A DNA stretch of 64,000 bases from Flammeovirga kamogawensis (GCF_018736065.1 NZ_CP076128.1:3449501-3513500), one strand, 5' to 3'; shown: positions 36,293-45,772, counted from the first letter of the stretch. The notes: generated from the letters alone by a model not told the origin. Translations and numbers: made by a program.

Positions 36293-36642
36293 CTAGGTAG
36301 CTTTTAAACCATAATTATCAAAAGACCAACCTTGAGTTTCTCTAAAAGTAAACGCCTCTTTGATTATATCAAGAATAGACTTTCCTTTAATGGCTAAGAT
36401 TTTAATATCAATTTTTTCGAATTTAGATTAGAATTAAGACGTGAAGCACTATTTTTTTCAACAGCATCTTGCTTGTCTAATAATCTACTATTTAATTTCA
36501 CATTTTCACGTTCGAAAAATTCGATATCTGAAGCATTTTTTACCGGGTCTAAGGCATTAATGAACAATAAGTTCTTATCAATGTTTTCCATTTGGTCTTC
36601 AATTCTATCTTCTTTGTTTACACTGTCTACAGTATATTTCAT
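36293..36642 (-). pseudogene. Frameshifted copy of the small unknown gene at 39606-39971
   Basis: The first 75 or so codons from the ATG at 36642 match the intact copy (MKYTVDSVNKEDRIEDQM, then NIDKNLLFINALDPVKNASD), apart from a 21-bp in-frame deletion removing seven residues (SIEELQE-type). Near 36415-36430 several extra bases shift the frame, and the open frame ends early at 36394. The remaining DNA still matches the intact gene down to its stop triplet at 36293-36295, so this is a recently broken duplicate. Confidence 0.85.
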
Positions 36643-36854
36643 GTTTTTCCTAAGTTTATGGCGTTAATAGCAGTGATTAAATTTAGTATATATAATTATT
36701 TAATTTTTGGTTATTATTTATTTAATAGCAATTGAAACTAGGGTTGATCGATTGTTAAGTAATTTCGTATTCGTATAAATGAGTGAATAAGTTTTCACTT
36801 TTATTACATTAGTTTATATAGGTTTGTGTTTTTTAGTGAGTGTTTGCTGTTGTC

Positions 36855-36933
36855 TTGTTTCTCAATCATGGTTCTTCATTTTTTTCCATTGATGAAAAAA
36901 CGAAGCAAAAAAAATCTAGGCTATGAAGCTAAA
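36855..36933 (+). repeat. Hairpin-bearing intergenic repeat, copy 2 (cut by IS3)
   Basis: It contains CTTCATTTTTTTC and GAAAAAACGAAG, which fold back around a short loop with one mismatch, then GGCTATGAAGCTAAA. The third copy continues with AGCTAAATTT, whereas this one is interrupted at 36934 by the IS3 left end. Confidence 0.75.
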
Positions 36934-36990
36934 TGGACCTGCTATATTTGATTGGACAGTAAGTTAAGCCTTAAATAATTATCTTTAATT

Positions 36991-37305
36991 ATGAGAAAGA
37001 AAAGAACAGCTTACGACAAGGAGTTTAAACAGATGGTTGTTAATCTTCATAAGTCAGGTAAATCGATTCAAGAAGTGGGTAGAGAATTAGAATTAAATAC
37101 TAATATGGTAGCTCGTTGGATCAGAGAGGAAGAAAAATATGGAGAGAATAGTTTTCAAGGAAATGGCAAGCCTGTAATGACAGATCTTGAATATGAAAAT
37201 GCACGATTACGTAAAGCTTTAAAAGAAGCAGAAGAGGAACGTGAGATATTAAAAAAGGCTGTAAGCATCTTCTCCAGGAGCGACAATAAAAATACCAATT
37301 TATAA
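36991..37305 (+). CDS. IS3-family transposase OrfA
   Basis: A 104-residue protein with a basic N-terminal helix-turn-helix (MRKKRTAYDKEFKQMVVNL, SIQEVGRELELNTNMVARWI) that binds the terminal repeats, and a C-terminal leucine-zipper-like coiled coil (LEYENARLRKALKEAEEEREILKKA) used for multimerisation. In IS3 elements it is the regulatory product and the N-terminal half of the OrfAB transposase. A slippery heptamer lies near its end. Confidence 0.93.
   Translation: MRKKRTAYDKEFKQMVVNLHKSGKSIQEVGRELELNTNMVARWIREEEKYGENSFQGNGKPVMTDLEYENARLRKALKEAEEEREILKKAVSIFSRSDNKNTNL
37251..37257 (+). promoter_or_regulatory. A-AAA-AAG slippery heptamer for -1 frameshifting in IS3
   Basis: The heptamer is in the correct phase of orfA (codons TTA-AAA-AAG), and orfB lies in the -1 frame. 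However, the -1 frame meets a TAA at 37287-37289, ten codons after the shift, before it reaches orfB. A full OrfAB fusion therefore cannot be made from this site as written. Confidence 0.6.
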
Positions 37306-37337
37306 AAGCTTATACAGGTACTTTTGCTGTTGAGAAG

Positions 37338-38162
37338 ATGTGTAAATTATTATGCATTTGCCGTAGTAGTTACTATGATTGGTTGAATAGAAAAGAATCA
37401 AAAAGAACAATTTCAGATAGAAATATTTCGAATGAAATAAAAGCTGTATATAAAGAATCAAAAGGAAGGTTTGGTAGTCCTAAAGTAACCAAAATATTAA
37501 ATAATAATGGTTTTCATGTCTCTAGACCTAAAGTAGCTAGAATGATGAAAAGAGAGGGTTTAAGAAGTATTATAAGTCGAAAATTTAAAGTTCAAACTAC
37601 TTTATCAGATCATGATTTTAGAATATCTCCAAATCTTTTAGATCGAAACTTCAATCCACATTTACCATCAAAAGCGTGGGTGTCTGATATCACTTATTTA
37701 TGGACTTCTAATGGATGGACTTATCTGACAATAATTATGGATTTATTTGATAGACAAATTATAGGTTGGTCCATATCAGATACAATGACTATGGATGAAA
37801 CGGTAAACCGAGCATGGAAAATGGCTATATTAAATAGAAAACCATCTCATGGGTTAATCTTTCATTCTGATCGAGGTGTACAGTATGCTAGCAAGAGTTT
37901 TCGAAGAATCCTTAATAATCATAATGTGGTACAAAGTATGTCTAGAAAGGGTAATTGTTGGGATAATGCTGTAGCAGAAAATTTCTTTAAGATTTTAAAA
38001 TATGAATATACAAATCATGTTTCATTTCAAAATTTATTTCATGTGAAATTGGAAGTGGCAGAGTATATTGAAATTTGGTATAATAGAAAGAGACCTCATT
38101 CAAAATTGGGGTATGTTAGTCCCAATTTTTACTACAATTATAAAAAGTTTAAGGTGGCTTAA
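37338..38162 (+). CDS. IS3-family transposase OrfB (DDE integrase core)
   Basis: 274 residues from the ATG at 37338. An HTH_21-type segment (RRFGSPKV-like GRFGSPKVTKILNNNGF) precedes the rve integrase core, with the catalytic triad visible as WVSDITYLW, FHSDRGVQYAS and NCWDNAVAENFF (D, D, E) and the usual YNRKRPHSKLGY tail. The matching frame extends upstream to a TAA at 37287, so about 16 family-like residues (KYQFIKAYTG) before this ATG may once have been translated through frameshifting or another start. The core is intact. Confidence 0.92.
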   Translation: MCKLLCICRSSYYDWLNRKESKRTISDRNISNEIKAVYKESKGRFGSPKVTKILNNNGFHVSRPKVARMMKREGLRSIISRKFKVQTTLSDHDFRISPNLLDRNFNPHLPSKAWVSDITYLWTSNGWTYLTIIMDLFDRQIIGWSISDTMTMDETVNRAWKMAILNRKPSHGLIFHSDRGVQYASKSFRRILNNHNVVQSMSRKGNCWDNAVAENFFKILKYEYTNHVSFQNLFHVKLEVAEYIEIWYNRKRPHSKLGYVSPNFYYNYKKFKVA

Positions 38163-38181
38163 TTATTTGTCCAATTTTTTA

Positions 38182-39586
38182 GGGAGTGTACCACAAACTG
38201 TGTAAACTCTCGAATCTTGAAATGTGAGTAAGTCATATTTCTCCCTTTAAAGAGAAAATTGACTTACTCACTGTTCAAGGTCAACTTGACTCTTTCAATT
38301 AAGTGTACAGTTTATTTAATTTAGAATTTAAAACTGATACACCATGAACAAAGAAGATTTATTAAACGACAACTTTTTAAAACAATTCAAGTCAGCAGAA
38401 GATTTAAGTTCCTTCATGAAGCAACTTCAAAAAAGAGCTTTGGAGAAAATGCTTGAAGGTGAAATTGAAGCCCATCTTGGTTATCAAAAACATGAAAAGT
38501 CAGAGAATTCTAATTCTCGAAATGGCTATACCCAAAAGACTATCAAAAATGAATATGGTGAACAAGAAATCAATGTCCCAAGAGATAGAAGTGGCTCGTT
38601 TGAACCTGCAATTGTTCCTAAAAGGAAGAATATTGCTCAAGGTATTGAAAGTCTAGTGATCTCACTTTATGCCAAAGGTATGAGCGTATCTGATATCGAA
38701 AATCAGATCAAAGAACTTTATGACTTTGAAGTATCGGCAGCGACTATATCAAGAATTACAGCTTCAGTAATTGAAGATATAGAAGTATGGCATAAACGTC
38801 CTTTAGAGCCTGTTTATCTTATCGTTTGGATGGATGGTATCGTTTTTAAAGTGCGTGAAAACTCCAAAGTAATCAATAAAACTATCTATTTAGCCGTAGG
38901 ATTACGTACTGATGGCAAAAAAGAAGTATTAGGTATGTGGCTTGGGAAAAATGAATCATCTGCATTTTGGATGACAGTTCTCACTGATATACAGACACGT
39001 GGAGTTGAAGATATATTGATCACATCAACTGATAATCTCAATGGTTTTACAGAAACAATTAAAGCTGTTTTTCCTGAATCTTCTACTCAAATTTGTATCG
39101 TTCATCAAATTAGAAACGCTTGCAAATATGTAGTCTGGAAAGATAGGAAAGCGTTCACAAAAGACATGAAAGATATCTATGGAGCTCCAAATATTAATGC
39201 AGCTAAAGAAGCTCTTGATTTTCTTGAAAAGAAATGGGGTGATAAATATGGATATGCGATCCAAAGTTGGCGAAATAACTGGGATGAATTAACAGTATTC
39301 TTTGAATTTCCTCTTGAAATCCGTAAAATTATCTATACGACCAATCTGATAGAAAATCTGAATGGTAAAATTAGAAAATATACAAAGAACAAATTATCCT
39401 TCCCAACGGATGATGCAGTTAAAAAATCTGTTTTTTTAGCCTTGCAAGAAGCAACAAAGAAATGGACAATGCCTATCAGAAACTGGGGAATAATTTTGAA
39501 CCAATTTCAGGTATTATATAAAGAAAGGATCAGGTTTTAAACCCAATCCTCACTTGTAATACTTACACACTTAGTGAAAGAGTGTC
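38182..39586 (+). mobile_element. Complete IS256-family insertion sequence nested in IS3
   Basis: The element is 1405 bp. The left end GGGAGTGTACCACAAAC-TGTGTAA and the reverse complement of the right end GACACTCTTTCACTAAG-TGTGTAA have the TGTGTAA block at the same distance (17 bases) from both termini and agree at 16 of 24 positions. An 8-bp direct repeat, ATTTTTTA, flanks it exactly (38174-38181 and 39587-39594), the size expected for this family. The target was the right terminal repeat of the IS3 element. Confidence 0.9.
38344..39540 (+). CDS. IS256-family transposase
   Basis: 398 residues, full family length. Landmarks: the N-terminal [12 protein letters not shown] and [11 protein letters not shown] segments, the [11 protein letters not shown] motif, a helix-turn-helix around [12 protein letters not shown], the catalytic region VWMDGI, TDNLNGF and later the conserved [14 protein letters not shown] segment containing the last acidic residue. 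No stops or frameshifts, so it is likely active. A 158-bp leader between the left end and the ATG has no other feature. Confidence 0.95.
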   Translation: MNKEDLLNDNFLKQFKSAEDLSSFMKQLQKRALEKMLEGEIEAHLGYQKHEKSENSNSRNGYTQKTIKNEYGEQEINVPRDRSGSFEPAIVPKRKNIAQGIESLVISLYAKGMSVSDIENQIKELYDFEVSAATISRITASVIEDIEVWHKRPLEPVYLIVWMDGIVFKVRENSKVINKTIYLAVGLRTDGKKEVLGMWLGKNESSAFWMTVLTDIQTRGVEDILITSTDNLNGFTETIKAVFPESSTQICIVHQIRNACKYVVWKDRKAFTKDMKDIYGAPNINAAKEALDFLEKKWGDKYGYAIQSWRNNWDELTVFFEFPLEIRKIIYTTNLIENLNGKIRKYTKNKLSFPTDDAVKKSVFLALQEATKKWTMPIRNWGIILNQFQVLYKERIRF

Positions 39587-39605
39587 ATTTTTTATTGCAA
39601 ATCCA

Positions 39606-39971
39606 CTAGGTAGTTTTTAAACCATAATCATCAAAAGGCCAAACTTGTGTTTCTCTAAAAGTAAACGCCTCTTTGATTACATCAAGAATAGACTTTCCTT
39701 TAATAGCTAAGATTTCAACATCAGTTTTTTTGAATATAGAATTAAGGCGTGAAGTGCTACTTTTTTCAACAGCATCTTGCTTGTCTAATAATCTACTATT
39801 TAATTTCACATTTTCACGTTCGAAAAATTCGATATCTGAAGCATTTTTTACCGGGTCTAAGGCATTAATGAACAATAAGTTCTTATCAATGTTTTCTTGT
39901 AGCTCCTCAATGCTTTCCATTTGGTCTTCAATTCTATCTTCTTTGTTTACACTGTCTACAGTATATTTCAT
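39606..39971 (-). CDS. Small unknown protein, intact member of a duplicated gene
   Basis: 121 residues, not recognised. It is acidic to neutral and probably helical, with a coiled-coil-like first half (RIEDQMESIEELQENID, then FFERENVKLNSRLLDKQ) and a more hydrophobic end (ILDVIKEAFTFRETQVWPFDDYGL). No signal peptide or membrane helix. The TAG stop is the first triplet of the direct repeat and abuts the IS3 right end at 39605, so the transcript would run into the insertion sequences. A frameshifted copy lies at 36293-36642. Its presence in a repeated segment with insertion sequences suggests an accessory gene family. Confidence 0.6.
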   Translation of the reverse strand: MKYTVDSVNKEDRIEDQMESIEELQENIDKNLLFINALDPVKNASDIEFFERENVKLNSRLLDKQDAVEKSSTSRLNSIFKKTDVEILAIKGKSILDVIKEAFTFRETQVWPFDDYGLKTT

Positions 39972-40261
39972 GTTTTTCCTAAGTTTATGGCGTTAATAGC
40001 AGTGATTAAATTTAGTATATATAATTATTTAATTTTTGGTTATTATTTATTTAATAGCAATTGAAACTAGGATTGATCGATTGTTAAGTAATTTCGTATT
40101 CGTATAAATGAGTGAATAAGTTTTCACTTTTATTACATTAGTTTATATAGGTTTGTGTTTTTTAGTGTGTGTTTGCTGTTGTTTTGTTTCTCAATCATGG
40201 TTCTTCATTTTTTTCCATTGATGAAAAAACGATGCAAAAAAATCTAGGCTATGAAGCTAAA
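39606..40261. repeat. Right copy of the roughly 650-bp direct repeat
   Basis: It matches 36293-36933 in the same orientation and carries the intact small gene, its AT-rich 5-prime region (39972-40150, no promoter recognised) and a hairpin repeat copy. After 40261 the sequence continues into AGCTAAATTT, the uninterrupted form of the hairpin repeat, and then into unique DNA before atpC. In 40272-40409 I see nothing. Confidence 0.92.
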
Positions 40262-40271
40262 AGCTAAATTT
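40186..40271 (+). repeat. Hairpin-bearing intergenic repeat, copy 3 (uninterrupted)
   Basis: CTTCATTTTTTTC and GAAAAAACGATG fold back as in copy 2, followed by GCAAAAAAATCTAGGCTATG and AAGCTAAAAGCTAAATTT. The last part matches the inverted copy at 18457-18545 beyond the point where copy 2 is cut, showing what the complete repeat looks like. Confidence 0.75.
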
Positions 40272-40409
40272 ATTTTCAATACCGTTTTGAGATGCGCATT
40301 GCTTTGCTTGTCAAATTGAGTAATGTAGTAGGTGTTTTAAGCATATATTATTTTGGGAATCGATGTTATATCATCAGTCGAGGGTTTAAGAGAATGCAAA
40401 TGATTTTTT

Positions 40410-40469
40410 TTAAAAAAAACTCTCAACATTTAAATTGAATGATGACAGACAATTTAAATGTTGAGAGTT
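40410..40469 (-). terminator. Strong intrinsic terminator downstream of atpC
   Basis: A perfect 19-bp stem (arms 40418-40436 and 40451-40469, 14-base loop) is followed on the minus strand by a run of T. It lies 39 bp after the atpC stop and closes the atpDC transcription unit. Confidence 0.9.
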
Positions 40470-40507
40470 TATTGAAAGAAGTAGGGATTTAAGTATAACC
40501 TTAAAAC

Positions 40508-40753
40508 CTAGTCCAATACAGCCTCAGCTAAAATCACTAATTTATTTTCTAGCATCTCTAAAGTTCCACCATCAATATTGAAAGTAGTAAGATCAGCTTT
40601 ATTAGCGATACGTACAGTACCTTGGCCTAAGCTAGAGATAATGTTTGCGTGACGATCAAGCATTTCAAATTCACCGTTAATACCAGGGACTTTTACTGCT
40701 GTCGCTTCACCTTCGAAATATTTTTTATCAGGAGTAAGTAATTCAACAAACAT
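40508..40753 (-). CDS. atpC: F-type ATP synthase subunit epsilon (short form)
   Basis: 81 residues comprising only the N-terminal beta-sandwich domain (MFVELLTPDKKYFEGEA, VPGINGEFEMLDRHANIISSLGQG). The C-terminal helical hairpin that inhibits ATP hydrolysis in E. coli is missing, a form known in Bacteroidota. It connects F1 to the c ring through gamma. It follows atpD by 125 bp, a gap that includes an intrinsic terminator. The stop at 40508 follows a conserved-looking LAEAVLD end. Confidence 0.92.
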   Translation of the reverse strand: MFVELLTPDKKYFEGEATAVKVPGINGEFEMLDRHANIISSLGQGTVRIANKADLTTFNIDGGTLEMLENKLVILAEAVLD

Positions 40754-40810
40754 GATAAATGAATTTATGTGGTGTTAGTTGATAAACTATTCCACAATGA
40801 ATATTTTATT

Positions 40811-40850
40811 AAAAAAAAAGCGAGAACCCGAGAAGAACCCAGACTCTCGC
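40811..40850 (-). terminator. Intrinsic terminator between atpD and atpC
   Basis: On the minus strand GCGAGA and TCTCGC (40845-40850 and 40820-40825) form the base of a stem extended by GC and G-T pairs, followed by nine T residues (40819-40811). It lies after the atpD stop and before the atpC start. Confidence 0.8.
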
Positions 40851-40878
40851 CTTTAATATTTTTAGTTGATAAAACGAA

Positions 40879-42396
<1,518 letters not shown>

Positions 42397-42462
42397 TTAT
42401 TATATCAATGAATTCAAACATAATTGCCTCAAGGTCTAAGACCATAAAGACTATTTTCATTG

Positions 42463-42493
42463 CAAAACTATAATTCTATCTAATCATTCCAAA
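42463..42493 (-). promoter_or_regulatory. Bacteroidota-type promoter for atpD
   Basis: On the minus strand TTTG (42493-42490) and TAGTTTTG (42470-42463, TAnnTTTG) are spaced by 19 bases, a near-ideal layout. A second overlapping -7-like box, TATCTTTG, lies at 42497-42490. The leader to the ATG would be about 70 bases. Confidence 0.7.
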
Positions 42494-42792
42494 GATAATT
42501 GACAATTTAAGTGTCAGATTTGTGTTTTAATTACAATTTTTATCTTATATCGGTTGAAATAATGAAATTTTAATGATGATAATTGTCTTATTTTATCTAA
42601 AAGTTAGAATATAGCATGAATATTATTTACATTTATTTAATCAACTATGTAAGGTTTTTTAATAATGACTTAGCAAAATCAGTTTTTATTCTCATTTAAA
42701 CTATAACTGTACATACATTTAGGCACGGTTTTTTTAACGTGTAAATTTTATTAAATGGAATGGTGTTTATAGGTTAGTTTATACTTGCATCT

Positions 42793-42800
42793 TATATTTG
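42793..42800 (+). promoter_or_regulatory. Candidate -7 box for the 42830 gene
   Basis: TATATTTG matches TAnnTTTG exactly and ends 29 bp before the ATG. The -33 region is not convincing. Confidence 0.5.
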
Positions 42801-42829
42801 TTAGCCAACTTCCGAACTCTGTGTGAAAA

Positions 42830-43519
42830 ATGAAAGTAGTTAAAATATTTTTAATCATTTCTTCAGTGTTACTATCATTCAAGAATGCTAGTGCTGATAA
42901 TGATCCTCTTAACAAACCAAAGGTATGGTCAATGCTTCAAGAATCTCCATCAGATCCCTCTCTATGGGCTGCATATGTTGGTAAATCTTGGGCTTGCATG
43001 ACTATAAATGAGAAAGATAAAGTTGCCACTTGGAAAACTTATCTTAAGGAAAATAGAAAAGAAGTAGTTGCCAAAGTAGGCAACAGTTCTGTTAACTTAA
43101 CAGAGGATCAACAAAAGAAAATAAAAGAAGAAGTTTTTCATGAATCAGATGATTTTTGGGAAGGTGAAGTATTGCAATCTCAAATTAAAGTTGACGAGGC
43201 ATTAAGAGAAGAAGTGGAATTAAAAGAGCACTTTGAGCAGATGGAACAGCGCATGGTTGCTACCCCTTCAGTAATTACCATATTATCAAGAAATCTTAGA
43301 GAAAATTTTATACTTATTGATGATGAATTCAGAATGGAATTTGAATCATTAGGATTAGAATATGTTGGATATTGGGATACCTATCCAAATGGAAAATACT
43401 CTCCAGAACGTTGGGTTTATGAACGTAACGTAGAATTAAAAGCAAAAAAGAAAATAGAATTTGAAAAGATAAAAATGTCGATGTTAGCTTCTGTAGCATC
43501 ATCTAAAGATGGTAATTAA
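42830..43519 (+). CDS. Exported protein of unknown function
   Basis: 229 residues. A signal peptide (MKVVKIFLIISSVLLSFKNASA, cleavage likely after ASA) directs it to the periplasm or beyond; there is no lipobox. The mature part is charged and largely helical, with an N-terminal WSMLQESPSDPSLWAAYVGKSW segment and a middle coiled coil (KVDEALREEVELKEHFEQME). I do not recognise the family. It is preceded by a -7 box and followed by a terminator, so it is probably a single-gene unit. Confidence 0.75.
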   Translation: MKVVKIFLIISSVLLSFKNASADNDPLNKPKVWSMLQESPSDPSLWAAYVGKSWACMTINEKDKVATWKTYLKENRKEVVAKVGNSSVNLTEDQQKKIKEEVFHESDDFWEGEVLQSQIKVDEALREEVELKEHFEQMEQRMVATPSVITILSRNLRENFILIDDEFRMEFESLGLEYVGYWDTYPNGKYSPERWVYERNVELKAKKKIEFEKIKMSMLASVASSKDGN

Positions 43520-43556
43520 GAGATAATCTTCATGTTTTTTTCAAACTTGATAAGAA

Positions 43557-43590
43557 AAGCCTCATTACATTAACCGATGTAGTGAGGCTT
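43557..43590 (+). terminator. Hairpin terminator after the 42830 gene
   Basis: AAGCCTCA...TGAGGCTT with a 14-bp stem (one wobble) and a 6-base loop. The T tract after it is weak on the plus strand, so termination strength is uncertain. A TATATTTG box (43595-43602) just beyond could serve the next gene. Confidence 0.6.
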
Positions 43591-43704
43591 TGATTATATT
43601 TGAAAACTAAATTTCATTTATTTGAATTTTGTGCTTTCTCAAAAAAATAAGAATGTTGCCTTGAGAAAGTACTATTTACATACCAAAATCTTATTAATCA
43701 CAGG

Positions 43705-44370
43705 ATGACTAAACTTTTTAACATAGAAATAAATTTAAGATTCGTACTGTTTTTAACAGTTGTATCTTGTTACCTATTACCATCTGAAGTTTTTGCTCAG
43801 GGTGAACATAATGCAATTCAATTTTCTGGTATTGTAGTAGAGGGAGATAGTTCTTTTGGTGTACCTGGTGCTCACGTTTATATTAAACAAGCAGGTAAAG
43901 GTACGGTAACTAACCATGCTGGTTTTTTTACAATGCCAACACAAGTTGGAGATACAGTTGTTGTTAGTGCTGTTGGTTTTGCAAAACAAGAAATAATTAT
44001 ACCTAAAAGAGATGATTTAGGGTTTACTGTATTGATAGAAATGAGAGAAGATGTAACAGAACTTCCAATTCTAGAGGTATTTCCTTACCCTACAAAAGAA
44101 ATTTTTGAAGAGGCGTTTTTAGCTTTGGGCGAACAAAAAGATCAAAGAATAGAAAATATGGAAAAGAATTTGAGTCAGGATAAATTAACCATGATGTCAA
44201 ATGCTTTACCAATGGGAGCTAGTGGAAACTATAAATACTATATGAATTATAGGGCAGACCAGATAGCAACGCAGTACTTTATGGAAACGGCAAATCCATT
44301 GTTGAATCCATTCGCTTGGGCTGATTTAATTAAGTCAATTAAAAAAGGAGACTTCAAACGAAAAGATTAG
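43705..44370 (+). CDS. Exported protein with a carboxypeptidase-like regulatory domain
   Basis: 221 residues. A signal peptide ends near VFAQG (about residue 32). Residues from about 40 to 115 form a CarboxypepD_reg-like beta-sandwich (FSGIVVEGDSSFGVPGAHVYIKQ, GTVTNHAGFFTMPTQVGDTVVVSAVGFAKQEI), a module common in Bacteroidota surface proteins. The C-terminal part (about 120-221) is helical with a conserved-looking NPLLNPFAWADLIKSIKKG end. No barrel follows, so it is not a TonB receptor. Probably periplasmic; the function is unknown. Confidence 0.8.
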   Translation: MTKLFNIEINLRFVLFLTVVSCYLLPSEVFAQGEHNAIQFSGIVVEGDSSFGVPGAHVYIKQAGKGTVTNHAGFFTMPTQVGDTVVVSAVGFAKQEIIIPKRDDLGFTVLIEMREDVTELPILEVFPYPTKEIFEEAFLALGEQKDQRIENMEKNLSQDKLTMMSNALPMGASGNYKYYMNYRADQIATQYFMETANPLLNPFAWADLIKSIKKGDFKRKD

Positions 44371-44595
44371 TAAATTCTCTATTTCATATACTGTAAGAGT
44401 AGGTTTGTTCGTTTAAAAAAATAGGCACGATATTTTATGCATATTGTGTGTGCATTTATAATAGTAAAAATCAAGTCTCCGAAAAGTTTTTTTCTAACTT
44501 TTTTTTTATAAAATTTAGATGTAGACTTAATAACTCACTTTTTTACTGCAGTTAGACGACCAACAATTCATCAAAATGAAAATGAGTAATTATTA

Positions 44596-45621
44596 ATGGG
44601 TTTCTTTGATTTTTTTACGAGTGATCTAGCAATAGATCTAGGCACAGCAAATACATTGATTTTAACTAAAGGAAAAATTGCGGTTGAAGAACCGTCAATT
44701 ATTGCTTTGGATAGACAATCTGGTAAAGTGATTGCTCTTGGTGCAAAGGCCATGCAAATGCATGAAAAAACACACGAAAATATTAAAACTATTCGCCCTT
44801 TAAAGGATGGTGTGATTGCCGATTTCCATGCAGCTGAACAAATGATTCGAGGCATGATAAAAATGTCTGATGGTAAAAAACGTTTTTTCACTCCTTCACA
44901 TAGAATGGTAATCTGTATCCCTTCAGGAATTACAGAAGTGGAAAAGAGAGCCGTTAGAGATTCTGCTGAACATGCTGGAGCAAAAGAAGTATATATGGTA
45001 CCAGAACCAATCGCAGCAGCAATTGGTATTGGGATAAATATAGAAGAACCTATGGGTAGTATGGTAGTTGATATTGGAGGTGGTACTACTGAAATTGCGG
45101 TAATAGCAATGTCAGGTATTGTCTGCGATCAATCTGTTCGTACTGCAGGTGATGTATTTAATAGAGATATCCTAGATTATATGCGTCGCCAACATAATTT
45201 ACTAATTGGTGAAAGATCTGCAGAGAAAATCAAATTTGAAGTTGGAGCAGCCCTTGCTGAATTAGACGATGCTCCAGAAGACTTTGAAATTAGAGGAAGA
45301 GATTTATTAACAGGTATTCCTAAAGTGATCAATGTATCTTATGCAGAAGTAGCATTTGCTTTAGATAAATCAATTTCTAAAATTGAAGAAGCGATTTTAA
45401 GAGCTTTAGAAACTGCACCTCCAGAATTATCTGCAGATATTTATGATAGAGGAATTCACCTTACGGGCGGAGGAGCTTTATTAAGAGGATTAGACAAAAG
45501 AATATCTCTCAAAACAAAATTACCTGTTCACGTTCCAGACGATCCATTAAGAGCAGTTGTTTTAGGTACAGGAGCTGTTTTGAAAGAATTGAATAGATAT
45601 AAAGCAATTCTTATTACATAA
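44596..45621 (+). CDS. mreB: Rod-shape determining protein MreB
   Basis: 341 residues of the actin fold. Phosphate 1 is DLAIDLGTANTLI near the N-terminus, phosphate 2 is VVDIGGGTTEIAVIA, and the adenosine region is HLTGGGALLRGLD. It polymerises at the inner membrane and guides lateral wall synthesis. mreC and mreD follow, but a strong terminator lies between mreB and mreC. No promoter was recognised in the 225-bp upstream gap. Confidence 0.98.
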   Translation: MGFFDFFTSDLAIDLGTANTLILTKGKIAVEEPSIIALDRQSGKVIALGAKAMQMHEKTHENIKTIRPLKDGVIADFHAAEQMIRGMIKMSDGKKRFFTPSHRMVICIPSGITEVEKRAVRDSAEHAGAKEVYMVPEPIAAAIGIGINIEEPMGSMVVDIGGGTTEIAVIAMSGIVCDQSVRTAGDVFNRDILDYMRRQHNLLIGERSAEKIKFEVGAALAELDDAPEDFEIRGRDLLTGIPKVINVSYAEVAFALDKSISKIEEAILRALETAPPELSADIYDRGIHLTGGGALLRGLDKRISLKTKLPVHVPDDPLRAVVLGTGAVLKELNRYKAILIT

Positions 45622-45726
45622 ATTTAGTTAGAAGAAAATTAACCTGAATAAAAGGATATAAATATCTTCTAGTTGGTTAGTAAAAGTATTTAAGTTTAAA
45701 AATTGACTTTTGTACTTAAGAAATTG

Positions 45727-45772
45727 AAAAAAACGCATGATGAATTGCAAGATTCTTCATGCGTTTTTTTTT
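45727..45772 (+). terminator. Strong intrinsic terminator between mreB and mreC
   Basis: A 14-bp perfect stem (AAAAAAACGCATGA with TCATGCGTTTTTTT) and a run of T. It can act in both directions because both flanks are A/T runs. It implies that mreCD is at least partly uncoupled from mreB. Confidence 0.88.

Larger units (their letters stand above)
36293..36933. repeat. Left copy of a roughly 650-bp direct repeat
   Basis: From CTAGGTAG at 36293 to GAAGCTAAA at 36933 the sequence matches 39606-40261 in the same orientation, with scattered substitutions, a 21-bp deletion and a small insertion. It contains the broken minus-strand gene, its 5-prime region and a hairpin repeat, and stops exactly where the IS3 left end begins. 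The gene-free part 36643-36933 shows only the hairpin repeat. Confidence 0.92.
36934..39605 (+). mobile_element. IS3-family insertion sequence, split by an IS256-family element
   Basis: The left end is TGGACCTGC...ATTGGACA at 36934-36958. If the IS256 element and one copy of its 8-bp target duplication are removed, the sequence TGTCCA-ATTTTTTA-TTGCAAATCCA is rebuilt, ending at 39605. Its reverse complement matches the left end at 18 of 25 positions, with TG...CA termini as expected for IS3. Net element length is about 1259 bp, with orfA and orfB. The bases just outside (AAA on the left, CTA on the right) are not a target duplication. Confidence 0.88.

Noticed and set aside
36473-36667. Plus-strand open frames across the duplicated gene copies (also 39673-39996)
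   Set aside because: They are antisense shadows of the minus-strand gene, whose reading frame starts and ends sensibly in the intact copy.
38166-38193. GGGAGTGTACCA as the right end of the IS3 element
   Set aside because: It looks like a usual IS3 end at first, but it is the left end of the IS256 element: the 8-bp duplication and the restored 25-bp IS3 repeat fit only the nested model.
36293-40261. A composite transposon with the 650-bp repeats as its ends
   Set aside because: The repeats contain no transposase and their ends coincide with the IS3 ends, not with each other as mobile termini; recombination between IS copies explains it better.
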